Part shown: positions 1 to 8,099 of the stretch, piece after piece
How the letters are laid out: each line of letters opens with the position of its first letter
Position numbering within the stretch: the first letter of the stretch is position 1
Origin: Planctomycetota bacterium
Lineage (GTDB): Bacteria; Planctomycetota; MHYJ01; WSZJ01; JACPWG01
NCBI GenBank assembly: GCA_016197205.1
Contig: JACPWG010000183.1
Coordinates: forward strand, 62,001 to 126,000
Length of the DNA stretch: 64,000 bases
Reading direction: 5' to 3'
Made by a program: the position numbers and the translations under genes
The notes under the pieces: generated by a model
Told to the model about the DNA's origin: nothing
The model's input: the letters and a program-made list of their open reading frames with translations, nothing else
Databases searched by the model: none

Positions 1-141
1 AGGGGCGGCGGGATTCGCCGGCGCGGCGGGGCCCGCCGGTGGCGTGCCCGCGCCGGCGGGCGGCGTGTCCTGGGCGGGGGCCGCGGGCGCGAGAGCCAGC
101 AGCCCGAGGAGGAGAGCGGTCGCGAGACGCGGCCACTTCAT
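1..141 (-). CDS. Exported protein, N-terminal part only (runs off the left edge)
   Basis: An ATG at 141 opens 47 codons before the window ends. The N-terminus is basic (MKWPR) followed by a Leu/Ala-rich core ending near APAAPAQ, a good signal peptide, and then a Pro/Ala/Gly-rich stretch typical of a low-complexity linker. A purine-rich sequence (CAGGGACG) lies just upstream of the ATG, and a perfect sigma70-type promoter lies at 181-208. The mature domain is outside the window, so no function can be given. Confidence 0.7.
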   Translation of the reverse strand, partial: MKWPRLATALLLGLLALAPAAPAQDTPPAGAGTPPAGPAAPANPAAP

Positions 142-180
142 GCGTTCGTCCCTGCGGAGCGTCGGAAACAAAAGGGACGA

Positions 181-208
181 ATTATAGCAACGCCGACCCC
201 CCTGTCAA
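181..208 (-). promoter_or_regulatory. Consensus sigma70-type promoter for the gene starting at 141
   Basis: On the minus strand TTGACA (208-203) and TATAAT (186-181) are separated by 16 bases. Both hexamers are exact consensus, which is striking in DNA this GC-rich. Expected transcription start is about 175, giving a leader of about 33 bases. Confidence 0.8.
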
Positions 209-268
209 CGATCTTGACGGGCGCCGCCCCGTGCCCACCGGCGCCCCGGTCGCGCGCCTCGCCCCCGT

Positions 269-1042
269 CTACTCCGCCGGCAACACCTCGAGCACGCGCC
301 CCAGCGGTGGCGGCTGCGAAAGCAGGTCCCGGTCGGGGCGGCGCAGCACGAAGGAGAATTCCACGCGCCACAGCCACTTGCCCTCCCGCCGCGCTTCGTC
401 GAGAGCCGGGCGGAGACTCAGGTTCTTGAAGGAGATTTTCTTCGTCTGCCCGGCCGCCAACTCCGCCACCGCGTGCCGGTACGGGCCCGGCCCCGCGATC
501 CACTCCGAGCGCTCCCAGCTCTCTTCGTAGTCCAGGAGACCGCAGAACTCGCCCGCATCGTGCCGCAGGACCGGCCCGATCAGGTAGCGGACACGGACCT
601 CCAGCTCCAGGCCCTCGAGCCGCTCCGCCTCCGGATTGACGAGGTACCCGGCGACGTCGAAGAACTCCGGGTGAAGCCCTTCCGCGCTCTGATCCCAGAC
701 GTCGAGCGTCTGGCTTCGGCCTTCCGTGCCGCGCGCTCGCGGGGCGGCGGCCGGCGGCTCCTGCTCCGGCGCCGTGCAGGCGAACTCGATCCGGTCCACG
801 AAAACCGTGGTCGGACGCGGCGTGCGAGGCCGCTGGGCGGGGCGGGGCGGGGCAGGCGTCTCGGCCGGGCCCACGGGTTCCGGCTCCGCCCGCGGGGCCG
901 GCTCCTGGGGCGGCTCGGCCGAGGCGGTCCCGCGGGTCGCCAGGCCCGTGAGCAGTCCGAGCGCCAGGAGCGAGGCGAAGAGAACCGGGGCCCGCGTGCC
1001 GCGTCTCTTCGACGGGCGGGGCCGGGGAGTGGGGGTGCGCAT
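269..1042 (-). CDS. Hypothetical exported or membrane-anchored protein
   Basis: This 257-residue protein has a basic N-terminus (RPSKRRG) and one hydrophobic segment at about residues 19-36 (FASLLALGLLTG), then a Pro/Glu-rich linker and a folded domain from about residue 80. The C-terminal part alternates hydrophobic and charged residues in a beta-sandwich-like manner (for example LELEVRVRYLI and LWRVEFSFVLRR). I recognise no family. The ATG at 1042 is preceded at only 6 bases by a -10 element (see 1049-1077), so the message is probably leaderless, which supports this start. It is divergent from the pspA-like gene. Confidence 0.7.
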   Translation of the reverse strand: MRTPTPRPRPSKRRGTRAPVLFASLLALGLLTGLATRGTASAEPPQEPAPRAEPEPVGPAETPAPPRPAQRPRTPRPTTVFVDRIEFACTAPEQEPPAAAPRARGTEGRSQTLDVWDQSAEGLHPEFFDVAGYLVNPEAERLEGLELEVRVRYLIGPVLRHDAGEFCGLLDYEESWERSEWIAGPGPYRHAVAELAAGQTKKISFKNLSLRPALDEARREGKWLWRVEFSFVLRRPDRDLLSQPPPLGRVLEVLPAE

Positions 1043-1048
1043 GCCGGT

Positions 1049-1077
1049 ATTCTAGCGCCGCCGCGCCGCTCGGGCAA
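1049..1077 (-). promoter_or_regulatory. Promoter giving a leaderless transcript for the gene at 1042
   Basis: Minus-strand TTGCCC (1077-1072), 17-base spacer, TAGAAT (1054-1049). The -10 element ends 6 bases before the ATG at 1042, so the predicted transcription start is the A of the start codon. Confidence 0.55.
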
Positions 1078-1113
1078 GCGGCGACCGCTGTCCGCTGCGC
1101 CAAGCCTTTTCGG

Positions 1114-1141
1114 TTGACTCGGTCCCGCGGCTTCCTATAAT
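1114..1141 (+). promoter_or_regulatory. Promoter of the pspA-AAA operon
   Basis: TTGACT (1114-1119), 16-base spacer, TATAAT (1136-1141). It lies 52 bases upstream of the ATG at 1194 and is back-to-back with the promoter of the divergent gene. It looks like a housekeeping sigma70 promoter; no sigma54 -24/-12 element of the kind used by enterobacterial psp is seen. Confidence 0.8.
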
Positions 1142-1193
1142 AGCCCGCTTCCCATTCGCGGGCGGATCCCGGTCGTATTCGGAGCGTGCAACC

Positions 1194-1937
1194 ATGTTCA
1201 CTCGCCTTTGGCGCGCCATCCGGTCCTTCTTTGGCGCCCTCGTCGGGGCCGCGGAGGACCCGAAGCTCATCCTCGAACAGAACATCCGCGACATGCAGGA
1301 CAAGGTGCCGGAGATCAACACCGGGCTCGCGAAGGCCCGTGCCGGCATCATCCGCCTCGAGGAGGAGGCCGCCGAGTACGAGAAACAGGTGAAGGGCCTG
1401 ACCGGCAAGATCAAGGCGTGTCTCGCCAGCGGCGAGGAGAAGCTCGCCGCCGACTTCGCCGTCCGCCTCAAGACCGCGCAGGAGGCGCTTGCCCGCAACC
1501 AGGAGCAGCATCGCGGCGCGAAGGCCGGCTACGATTCGCTCGTCAAGCTCAAGGAACGCTACATGAGCGAGATGAAGCGCAAGACCGAAGAGGCCATGCT
1601 GGCCATTCGCGAGGCGGACGCCTCCAAGTGGAAGACCGAGCTGGCCGGCGTCTTCGAGAAGTTCGAAGTCGGCGGCGTCGACACGACCCACGACGAGATG
1701 CTGCAAAAGCTCAAGGGGAAGTCCGCGGAGGCCCAGGGCAAGCTCGCCATGGCCGCCGAGACGATCCACATGAAGGACATCGACATGGAGGAGAAGGCCC
1801 GCGAAATGGAAGGCCGGGCGCTCCTCGACCAGTTCAAGCTGGAGATGGGCCTCGCCACGCCCGCCGCCGCGGAGTCCGCCGGCCCCGCGAAGGAAGGCGA
1901 AAAGACCATCGGCCCTGCCGAACGCGCGAAGGGGTAA
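1194..1937 (+). CDS. PspA/IM30 (Vipp1) family membrane-stress protein
   Basis: The 247-residue product begins MFTRLWRAIRSFFGALVG, an amphipathic helix like the membrane-binding first helix of PspA/IM30. It then has the family signature region (EDPKLILEQNIRDMQ) and a long coiled coil to about residue 205, with heptad-like Lys/Glu/Ala patterning. Length is normal (about 220-260). Family members belong to the ESCRT-III superfamily and assemble on stressed membranes. The last 40 residues are Ala/Pro/Glu-rich and probably disordered. The next gene starts 6 bases after the stop and encodes an AAA+ ATPase, so an ATPase that remodels or disassembles the PspA polymer is a reasonable inference. Confidence 0.92.
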   Translation: MFTRLWRAIRSFFGALVGAAEDPKLILEQNIRDMQDKVPEINTGLAKARAGIIRLEEEAAEYEKQVKGLTGKIKACLASGEEKLAADFAVRLKTAQEALARNQEQHRGAKAGYDSLVKLKERYMSEMKRKTEEAMLAIREADASKWKTELAGVFEKFEVGGVDTTHDEMLQKLKGKSAEAQGKLAMAAETIHMKDIDMEEKAREMEGRALLDQFKLEMGLATPAAAESAGPAKEGEKTIGPAERAKG

Positions 1938-1943
1938 CCGTCG

Positions 1944-3674
1944 ATGTCCGACCCGATCGAACGCATGCCCCTGTGGGCCCAGCAGCTCGCGGAGAAATAC
2001 CGCGGCGGCACCACGTCGCAGTTCCTCATCCACGGGAACATCCACGACCTCGTGCCGCTGCGCGACCCCGCCGGCAACGCCACCTTCGTGCCGCTCCGCG
2101 ACTTCCTCGCCCAGGGGGTCTTCCCGCAGCGCGACCTCGTGCTCTACTACGACCTCTCCGCCGGCATCAGCGCCGCCTCCCCGAAGATGATGGAGGACCT
2201 TCACCAGGTCGCGGCCGCGGTGGACGCGGTCGCAGGCACCAAGTACGCCGCCGGCCTGCCGCGCGAGGCGTCGCGCGCCCTGCCCTTCCTCGAACGCTAC
2301 GTGCGCACGCGCACCATGAACGCGGCCGCGCGAAAAAAAATCGCCATCGTCATCGAGTACGCCGAGATGATCTGCCCCGCCGGGCAGCTCAGTTACCAGT
2401 CCACCGACGAGAGCTCGAACCTCATCACGCTCCTCAAGTGGGCGCGCGACCCGCTCTTCCTCGCCAACGACGTGACCATCTGCCTCGTCGTGCAAAACCT
2501 CGCCGAGCTGCACGGCATGGTCGTCAACAACCCCTACACCGCGAAGATCGAGATCCCGCACCCCATGGGGGACGAGCGGCTGGAATTCGTCGTCTCCCTC
2601 TCGCAGGGGAAGGATTTCCTGGAGCTGTCGGACCTGACGCCCGAGGTGCTCTCCGAGCTGACCGCGGGGCTCACGCGGATCAACCTGCTGCACCTCGTGA
2701 ACGAGGCCCTGCGCAACCGGAAGCGCATCTCCCTCGCCTACGTCGTCGAAAAAAAGAAAGAACTCATCGAGAAGGAGTGCTACGGCCTCCTGGAATTCCT
2801 GCAGCCCAGCTACACCCTCGACCTCGTGTCCGGGCACGACGCGGCGAAGCGCTGGCTCCGGGAGGACGCGCGGCTCATCAAGGAGGGGAAGCTCGACGTC
2901 GTCCCGATGGGCTACCTGATCTGCGGCCCGGTGGGGACGGGGAAGACGTTCCTGATCACCTGCTTCGTCGGCGAGATCGGGATCCCGTGCGTGAAGCTCC
3001 TGAATTTCCGCTCGCAGTGGCAGGGGGTCACGGAAGGGAACTGGGAGAAGATCCTGAACGTGCTGAAGGCGACGGGCCCGGTCGGCGTGATCATCGACGA
3101 GGCGGACGCGGCCGTGGGCCGGCGCGAGGCGTCGGGGGACAGCGGGACCTCGAGCCGCGTCTTTTCGCAGCTCGCGAGCCAGATGGGGGACACGCGGTAT
3201 CGCGGGCGGATCCTGTGGTTCCTGCTCACGTGCAGGCCGGATCTCTTGCCCGTCGACCTGAAGCGGCAGGGCCGGGCGGAGGTGCACATTCCGCTGTTTT
3301 ATCCCGACGACGAGGCGGAGCGGCGCGGCCTGGTGCGGATCATGGGGAAGAAGCAGAAGGCGGCGATCGCCGAAGGGGCGGAGCAGGAGATCCCGACCGA
3401 CGGCAAGCTCTCGGGGGCGGACGTGGAGGGCCTGGTGGTCCGGGCGAAGCGGCGGTCGATCCTGGAGGGGCATGCGGCGGTCACGCGGGAGGACTTCTCG
3501 CGCGAGGTGCGCGACTTCATCCCGCCGACCTACAAGCACGAGGTGGAGTTGCAGGAGCTGGCGGCCGTGGTCGAGTGCACGAGCAAGGAGTTCCTGCCCT
3601 CGCTCTACCGGACCGTGGACCGGGTGAAGCTGGTCGCGCGGTACCAGGAGCTGCAGGCGCTGCTCGGGGGGTGA
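1944..3674 (+). CDS. AAA+ ATPase, partner of the PspA homologue
   Basis: This 576-residue protein has an N-terminal alpha/beta region of about 270 residues resembling an inactive or second ATPase-like module (IAIVIEYAEMICPAG). A C-terminal AAA+ core follows, with Walker A GPVGTGKT at residues 328-335 and Walker B IIDEAD at 383-388. An arginine-rich sensor region follows (TCRPDLLPVDLKRQGR) and then a helical lid. It lies 6 bases downstream of the pspA-like gene and shares its promoter. PspA-AAA pairs are known from comparative genomics of the Psp system; the exact role here is inferred. A run of eight A residues (2333-2340) lies inside the gene with the frame intact. Confidence 0.88.
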   Translation: MSDPIERMPLWAQQLAEKYRGGTTSQFLIHGNIHDLVPLRDPAGNATFVPLRDFLAQGVFPQRDLVLYYDLSAGISAASPKMMEDLHQVAAAVDAVAGTKYAAGLPREASRALPFLERYVRTRTMNAAARKKIAIVIEYAEMICPAGQLSYQSTDESSNLITLLKWARDPLFLANDVTICLVVQNLAELHGMVVNNPYTAKIEIPHPMGDERLEFVVSLSQGKDFLELSDLTPEVLSELTAGLTRINLLHLVNEALRNRKRISLAYVVEKKKELIEKECYGLLEFLQPSYTLDLVSGHDAAKRWLREDARLIKEGKLDVVPMGYLICGPVGTGKTFLITCFVGEIGIPCVKLLNFRSQWQGVTEGNWEKILNVLKATGPVGVIIDEADAAVGRREASGDSGTSSRVFSQLASQMGDTRYRGRILWFLLTCRPDLLPVDLKRQGRAEVHIPLFYPDDEAERRGLVRIMGKKQKAAIAEGAEQEIPTDGKLSGADVEGLVVRAKRRSILEGHAAVTREDFSREVRDFIPPTYKHEVELQELAAVVECTSKEFLPSLYRTVDRVKLVARYQELQALLGG

Positions 3675-3794
3675 GGCCGGCGGCCTCAAGCGCCTTGCCT
3701 CTCCCTCGAGGCGACTCCCGGCTCGCTCACGACTCGAGGCTCACCCTGCGCTGACGAATGCGCGGAAGGAAGCAGATCTCGGGCTGGAAATCCT

Positions 3795-3824
3795 TTGCTT
3801 CGACCACACGAGGGGGCTTAGAAT
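3795..3824 (+). promoter_or_regulatory. Possible promoter of the DUF433/DUF5615 pair
   Basis: TTGCTT (3795-3800), 18-base spacer, TAGAAT (3819-3824). The predicted transcription start, about 3831, excludes an in-frame ATG at 3823 and favours the ATG at 3937. The -35 match is weak. Confidence 0.4.
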
Positions 3825-3936
3825 GCAGTTGCCTCCCCTTGGGAACGCACCACCTTCCCCGGACCAGTTTCGCACCCACCCGGGATGGCGACGCGCTCCG
3901 ACGGGGACCTCTCCCTCCTTTTCAGAGCAGGCCTCC

Positions 3937-4275
3937 ATGACCACCCTCGATACCCTTGCTGCCGAACCAGCCCCGATTCGACACGATGCAGAAGGAGTCG
4001 CGCGCGTTGGGGGCACAAGGGTCCGGTTGGAGAGCGTCATCACCGCGTTCCAGAACGGCTGTGCCGCCGAAGAGATCCTATTGAAATACCCCTCACTTCA
4101 TCTGACGGACATCTACGGCGTCATTGCCTATTACCTTTGGCGGCGGGACGAAATCGAGGCGTACCTCCATGAGCGTCAGAGCATGGAGGCGCAAGTGCGC
4201 GAGGAAAACGAAGCCCGTTTCCCCCCCGAGGGTGTCCGACAGCGCCTCCTGGCACGCCGAGTCCCGTCACCTTGA
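3937..4275 (+). CDS. DUF433 protein (antitoxin-like partner)
   Basis: This 112-residue protein carries the DUF433 core: GTRVRLESVITAFQNG, then AEEILLKYPSLHLTDIYG and AYYLWRRDEIEAYL. This is a small winged-helix-like fold usually found next to a DUF5615 PIN-like protein. The reading frame is open further upstream to 3823, but the DUF433 fold starts after the ATG at 3937, where a weak purine-rich site (GAGCAGG) precedes it. Its stop codon overlaps the TTG start of the next gene, implying translational coupling. By analogy with VapBC-type pairs this is the antitoxin or DNA-binding partner (inference). Confidence 0.88.
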   Translation: MTTLDTLAAEPAPIRHDAEGVARVGGTRVRLESVITAFQNGCAAEEILLKYPSLHLTDIYGVIAYYLWRRDEIEAYLHERQSMEAQVREENEARFPPEGVRQRLLARRVPSP

Positions 4276-4631
4276 GCGCCAGCTTGCGGTTCCTGGTCGA
4301 CGAGGATTTTGACAACGATGTCCTCCGCGGACTTCTCCGTCGACTTCCTGCCTTGGATGTTGTCCGAGTTCAGGACGTGGGCTTGGCCGGGGCGAGCGAT
4401 TCGTCCATTCTGGCCCGTGCGGGTCAGGACGGGAGGGTGGTTCTCACTCACGATGTCAGCACGATGACAAGGCAGGCCTACTCTCGCGCTGCGAGCGGGG
4501 TTCCGATGCCCGGTCTGTTCGCAGTGAGCCAGGACCTCCCCATCGGCCGCGCCATCGAGGACCTCCTGCTTCTCGCAGAGTGCAGCTACGAAGGCGAGTG
4601 GGAAGGGCAGGTGCGCTACCTGCCCCTTTGA
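4272..4631 (+). CDS. DUF5615 PIN-like protein (toxin-like partner)
   Basis: The 119-residue product starts at TTG 4272 inside the TTGA overlap with the DUF433 stop. It reads LRFLVDEDFDNDVLRGL, with the acidic pair of PIN-like nucleases near the N-terminus. Further conserved acidic positions follow in SDSSILARAGQDGRVVLTHD, and the helical end is IGRAIEDLLLLAEC. Length fits DUF5615. PIN-like domains cleave RNA; this branch is predicted to be the toxin of the DUF433/DUF5615 type II-like pair, though activity has rarely been tested. No mobile element borders it. Confidence 0.88.
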   Translation: MSASLRFLVDEDFDNDVLRGLLRRLPALDVVRVQDVGLAGASDSSILARAGQDGRVVLTHDVSTMTRQAYSRAASGVPMPGLFAVSQDLPIGRAIEDLLLLAECSYEGEWEGQVRYLPL

Positions 4632-4767
4632 GGGCACGAGTGGACGGGACCTTCGAGCATCGCCCATCGGTCGGCGTCCTCCCTTTCAGCGGTGCCACTA
4701 GCTGCCCCCGGCGCCGCGCCCCGGCGTTCTGCCGCCTGCGCCCCCCTGCGTCTCCACGCCACGCCGG

Positions 4768-4797
4768 TTGACGTCCGCCCGCACTTCCGGATAGAAT
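4768..4797 (+). promoter_or_regulatory. Promoter of the Hsp70-like gene
   Basis: TTGACG (4768-4773), 18-base spacer, TAGAAT (4792-4797), about 85 bases before the ATG at 4890. No CIRCE-like inverted repeat is seen in the leader, so there is no sign of HrcA heat-shock control. Confidence 0.6.
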
Positions 4798-4889
4798 CCC
4801 CCCACCGCGACCTCGGGCGCGTCCCCGGCAGGCGCCCGAATCCTCACCGCGGGCCCCGTTCCCCGCCGCGCTGGAGGCACACCCACGCC

Positions 4890-6590
4890 ATGTCCGGATG
4901 GGCGCTCGACCTCGGGACCACGAACACGGGCATGGCCCGTTGGGACGCCGCCGAGGCGCGGCCCCTCCTCGTCGAGCTGCCCGGCGTCTGCAGGAAGCCC
5001 GGCGGCGAGGACCCGCTCGAGGCGCCGCGCATGGTCCCCTCCGCCACCCACTTGCTGGAGGAGCTGGACTTCTTCTCCCGCATCGGCAAGTGGGGCTTCA
5101 TCAATCGCCGCTTCTTCCTCGGCCGGCACGCGCTCATCGGCCGGCCGGCCCTCGACCGCAACCGCCTGCGGATCTACCCGAGCTACCTCCCGGGCTTCAA
5201 GCCCTACCTCGCCACCGAGCCCCTCCGGCCGGTCGTCCGCGTCGGGAGCCGCTCCTACACCGCGCGGGACGTCGCGCAGACCTTTCTCCGCGAATTGCTC
5301 GCCGAAGTCAAGCGCGTCACCGGGGAACGGGTCCGCGAGCTGGCCGTCGCGGCGCCGGTGGACGCGTACGAGGGCTACCGCGCAGAGGTCCAGCGGATCG
5401 GAAAAAACCTCGGCATTCGGAAGATGCGCTTCGTGGACGAGCCGGTGGCCGCGGCCATGGGCTATGGACTGGGCACCGGCAAAGACCGCCTCGTCCTGGT
5501 CGCGGACTTCGGCGGCGGCACCTTCCACCTCGCCCTCATCGCGCTCGCGGCGCGCGAGGCCCAGGCGGGCCGTTGCCGCGTCGTCGCCAAGGTCGGCCGG
5601 CCGCTGGGGGGCGACCTCATCGACCGCTGGCTCATGGAGGACTTTTCCCGCCGCCTCGGCTATCAGCTTCGCGAGGACGCCACCGACGACGTGGTCGTCT
5701 TCTGGTATCGGCTCATGCTCGCCGAGGTGCGGCGCGTGAAGGAGGCCGTGTACTTCAAGGAGTCCGAAAGCCTGGGGCTCACGCCGCCGGACCACTACCG
5801 CCGCCTGGACGCTTCCGACCCGGGCCGCCCGGTGCGGCTCGAGGTCCGCCGCGACGACGTGGTCGAGGTGCTCAAAAAAAAGGGACTCTACGAAACCATC
5901 GAAGGGTGCCTCGGGGAGATCCACACCCAGGCCCGCACCCAGGGCGTGGACGCGGACAAGGTCGACGAGGTCCTGATGGTCGGCGGCTCCACCCTCCTCC
6001 CGGGCATCTACCCTCTCTTCGAGGCGCGTTTCGGCCGCAGCCGCGTGCGCGCCTGGCAGCCGTTCGAGGCGGTCGCGTACGGGGCCTGCGTCTACTCCGC
6101 GAACGCCTACACGCAGTCGGACTTCATCATCCATGACTATGCCTTCGTCACGCACGACGCCCAGACCCACAAGCCCGAGTACACGGTGATCGTCCCCCGC
6201 GGGACGCGCTTCCCGACGGGCGGCGACTTCTGGAAGCGCAAGCTCATCCCGACCTGCTCGCTCGGCGAACCGGAGACGATGTTCAAGCTCGTGATCGCCG
6301 AGATCGGGTCGAACTGGGGCGGCAACGAACGACACTTCGTCTGGGACGCCGCGGGCGCGCTCCACACCCTGGGCGCGCGGCGGGACGGCGACGAACGGAT
6401 CATCGTCCCGCTCAACGAATCGAATCCCGCCCTGGGCCGGCTGGACCCGCCCCACTCGCCGAGCGATCGGGCGCCGCGTCTCGAGATCTGCTTCGGCGTC
6501 AACGACGAGCGATGGCTCTGCGCGACGGTGCTCGATCTCAAGACACGCCGCTGGCTCATGCGCGAAGAGCCCGTGGTTCGGCTGCTGTAG
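4890..6590 (+). CDS. Hsp70-like (DnaK superfamily) ATPase, divergent
   Basis: This 566-residue protein begins with the phosphate-1 loop DLGTTNTGMA. It continues with FVDEPVAAAMGYG, the phosphate-2 loop VADFGGGTFHLALI and the adenosine motif LMVGGSTLLPGIYPLF. That is a complete actin-like nucleotide-binding domain of about 430 residues. The C-terminal 130 residues are shorter than the DnaK substrate domain plus lid, and there is no EEVD-like tail, so it is not canonical DnaK. The start at 4890 was chosen because the ATPase core begins immediately after it and GGAGG lies 12 bases upstream. The HEAT protein gene follows in the same direction. Client proteins are unknown. Confidence 0.88.
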   Translation: MSGWALDLGTTNTGMARWDAAEARPLLVELPGVCRKPGGEDPLEAPRMVPSATHLLEELDFFSRIGKWGFINRRFFLGRHALIGRPALDRNRLRIYPSYLPGFKPYLATEPLRPVVRVGSRSYTARDVAQTFLRELLAEVKRVTGERVRELAVAAPVDAYEGYRAEVQRIGKNLGIRKMRFVDEPVAAAMGYGLGTGKDRLVLVADFGGGTFHLALIALAAREAQAGRCRVVAKVGRPLGGDLIDRWLMEDFSRRLGYQLREDATDDVVVFWYRLMLAEVRRVKEAVYFKESESLGLTPPDHYRRLDASDPGRPVRLEVRRDDVVEVLKKKGLYETIEGCLGEIHTQARTQGVDADKVDEVLMVGGSTLLPGIYPLFEARFGRSRVRAWQPFEAVAYGACVYSANAYTQSDFIIHDYAFVTHDAQTHKPEYTVIVPRGTRFPTGGDFWKRKLIPTCSLGEPETMFKLVIAEIGSNWGGNERHFVWDAAGALHTLGARRDGDERIIVPLNESNPALGRLDPPHSPSDRAPRLEICFGVNDERWLCATVLDLKTRRWLMREEPVVRLL

Positions 6591-6641
6591 CCGGCGGTTC
6601 CGGTCAGCTTCGGCAACGCGTTGGTCGGCGGTCACCGGTCG

Positions 6642-8099
6642 ATGGACACTCTCTGGGCGTGGGCCGGCTTCCTGCTCCTCTTGTCCGGGGCGATTCCCTG
6701 GCTGCACGCAAAGCACCGCGCCCGGCGTTGGCGACGCGCGGGCGCGCACCTCGGGCTGTCCTTCGACGGGAGCTGGTGGGGGACCCCGCGTCGCTTGTCG
6801 GGGACGCTCGACGGCCTTGCCGTGCAGGTGGAAGTCCTCGAACAGTACTCCGGCGGGGCCTCCGGGAAGACTACGCGGTTTCGAGTGACCGGCCCGGACC
6901 TGCCGGCGGACCTGATGGTGCTCCCGCCGGGCGTGGCGCCGGAGGGGGCGGGCCGGGTCCGGACGGGGGACGAGGAGTTCGATGCCGGCGTCTTCGCGGC
7001 CGGTCCCGAACTCTCGACCATCGCCGCGCTCGATTTTCAAACGCGAAAGGACCTCGCCACGCTGGTCCGGCTGCGCGGCGGCGGGTTGCACAGCGGCGTG
7101 CTCCTCCTGCCCGTCGCCGGCGTGCCCACGGAGGTCGCGTCGATCCTCGAGACGGTGCGGTCGTCGGTCGCGGCGGTGCGGCGACTCTCGCTCGAGCGCA
7201 AGGGGGTGAGGGACCGCCTCGCCCACAACGCGACGCGCGATCCGAATCCCGGCGCGCGCCATCGGAACCTGGAGCTGCTCCTCGCCCACTATGCGGAGAG
7301 CCCGGTCACCGAGGCCGCCCTGCGCGCGGCCGTGCAGGACCTGGAGCCGCGCATCCGCCTGCTGGCCGGCACCCACCTCGGCCAGGCCGGATGGGATGCG
7401 CTGATCTCGCTCGTCGCGAAGGAAGACCTGCCCGATGAAGTGCGGTCCGGTGCCCTGCTCCATCTCGTCGGGGAGCTTCCCCGCGAGCGACTCGTCCCGC
7501 TCCTGGAGGGGCTCGCGGAGGGGCGGAGCGCCGCGGTCTTTCGGATCGGCGTGCGCTCGCTCACCCGGCTCGGGCGACCCCTCGGGTTCGATCGTCTGGT
7601 GGGGGCGCTGCGTGGCGCGCCGGCGGCGGTGGCCGCGGTCATCGCGGAGGAGCTGGGGGAAACCGGGGACCCGCGCGCGGAGGAGACGTCGATCCGGTTG
7701 CTCGGCCACGAGGACGCGCAGGTGAGGCTCCGGGCGGCGGCGACGCTGGGCCGGGTGGGGGGGCTGCGGGCGGTCGAGCCGCTGCGGGGCTGCGCCGGGG
7801 CGAGCGGGCGGCTTCTCGATGGCGAGCTGCGCCGCGCGATCGACGCGGCCGTGAAGGCCATCCACGCGCGGCTCGGCGTCGAGGGAGGCGTCGGCAGCCT
7901 CTCGCTGGCGGACCCGGGCCCAGGGGCCGGGACGCTCTCGCTGGCCACGGAGGAGGGCGCGCTGTCCCTGGCGCCGAAGGAAGCAGCCCGGGACGCCGCC
8001 TCGCGAGCGGTCGAAAAAAAGAGTGCAGGCGAAGGGCGGGCCGCGGCGGGCAGTACGGGCGCCGGGGAGCGGGGGGAGCCGCCGCCGCGTCAGACGTAG
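6642..8099 (+). CDS. Membrane-anchored HEAT-repeat protein
   Basis: The 485-residue protein starts with a transmembrane helix (WAWAGFLLLLSGAIPWL). A globular region of about 170 residues follows, then HEAT-type helical pairs at about residues 200-390 (for example AQVRLRAAATLGRVGGLRAV). The tail has three G-x-L-S-L-A repeats, GSLSLA, GTLSLA and GALSLA, spaced about 10 residues apart, then a charged low-complexity end. HEAT arrays bind proteins; no enzymatic motif is seen. It follows the Hsp70-like gene by 51 bases and may share its transcript. Its 3' end overlaps the convergent transporter gene by 10 bases. An in-frame TTG at 6621 is an alternative start. Confidence 0.8.
   Translation: MDTLWAWAGFLLLLSGAIPWLHAKHRARRWRRAGAHLGLSFDGSWWGTPRRLSGTLDGLAVQVEVLEQYSGGASGKTTRFRVTGPDLPADLMVLPPGVAPEGAGRVRTGDEEFDAGVFAAGPELSTIAALDFQTRKDLATLVRLRGGGLHSGVLLLPVAGVPTEVASILETVRSSVAAVRRLSLERKGVRDRLAHNATRDPNPGARHRNLELLLAHYAESPVTEAALRAAVQDLEPRIRLLAGTHLGQAGWDALISLVAKEDLPDEVRSGALLHLVGELPRERLVPLLEGLAEGRSAAVFRIGVRSLTRLGRPLGFDRLVGALRGAPAAVAAVIAEELGETGDPRAEETSIRLLGHEDAQVRLRAAATLGRVGGLRAVEPLRGCAGASGRLLDGELRRAIDAAVKAIHARLGVEGGVGSLSLADPGPGAGTLSLATEEGALSLAPKEAARDAASRAVEKKSAGEGRAAAGSTGAGERGEPPPRQT

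Noticed and set aside
4890-6590. Naming the Hsp70-like gene dnaK
   Set aside because: The C-terminal substrate-binding domain and lid are too short and no grpE or dnaJ is adjacent; only the ATPase domain is canonical.
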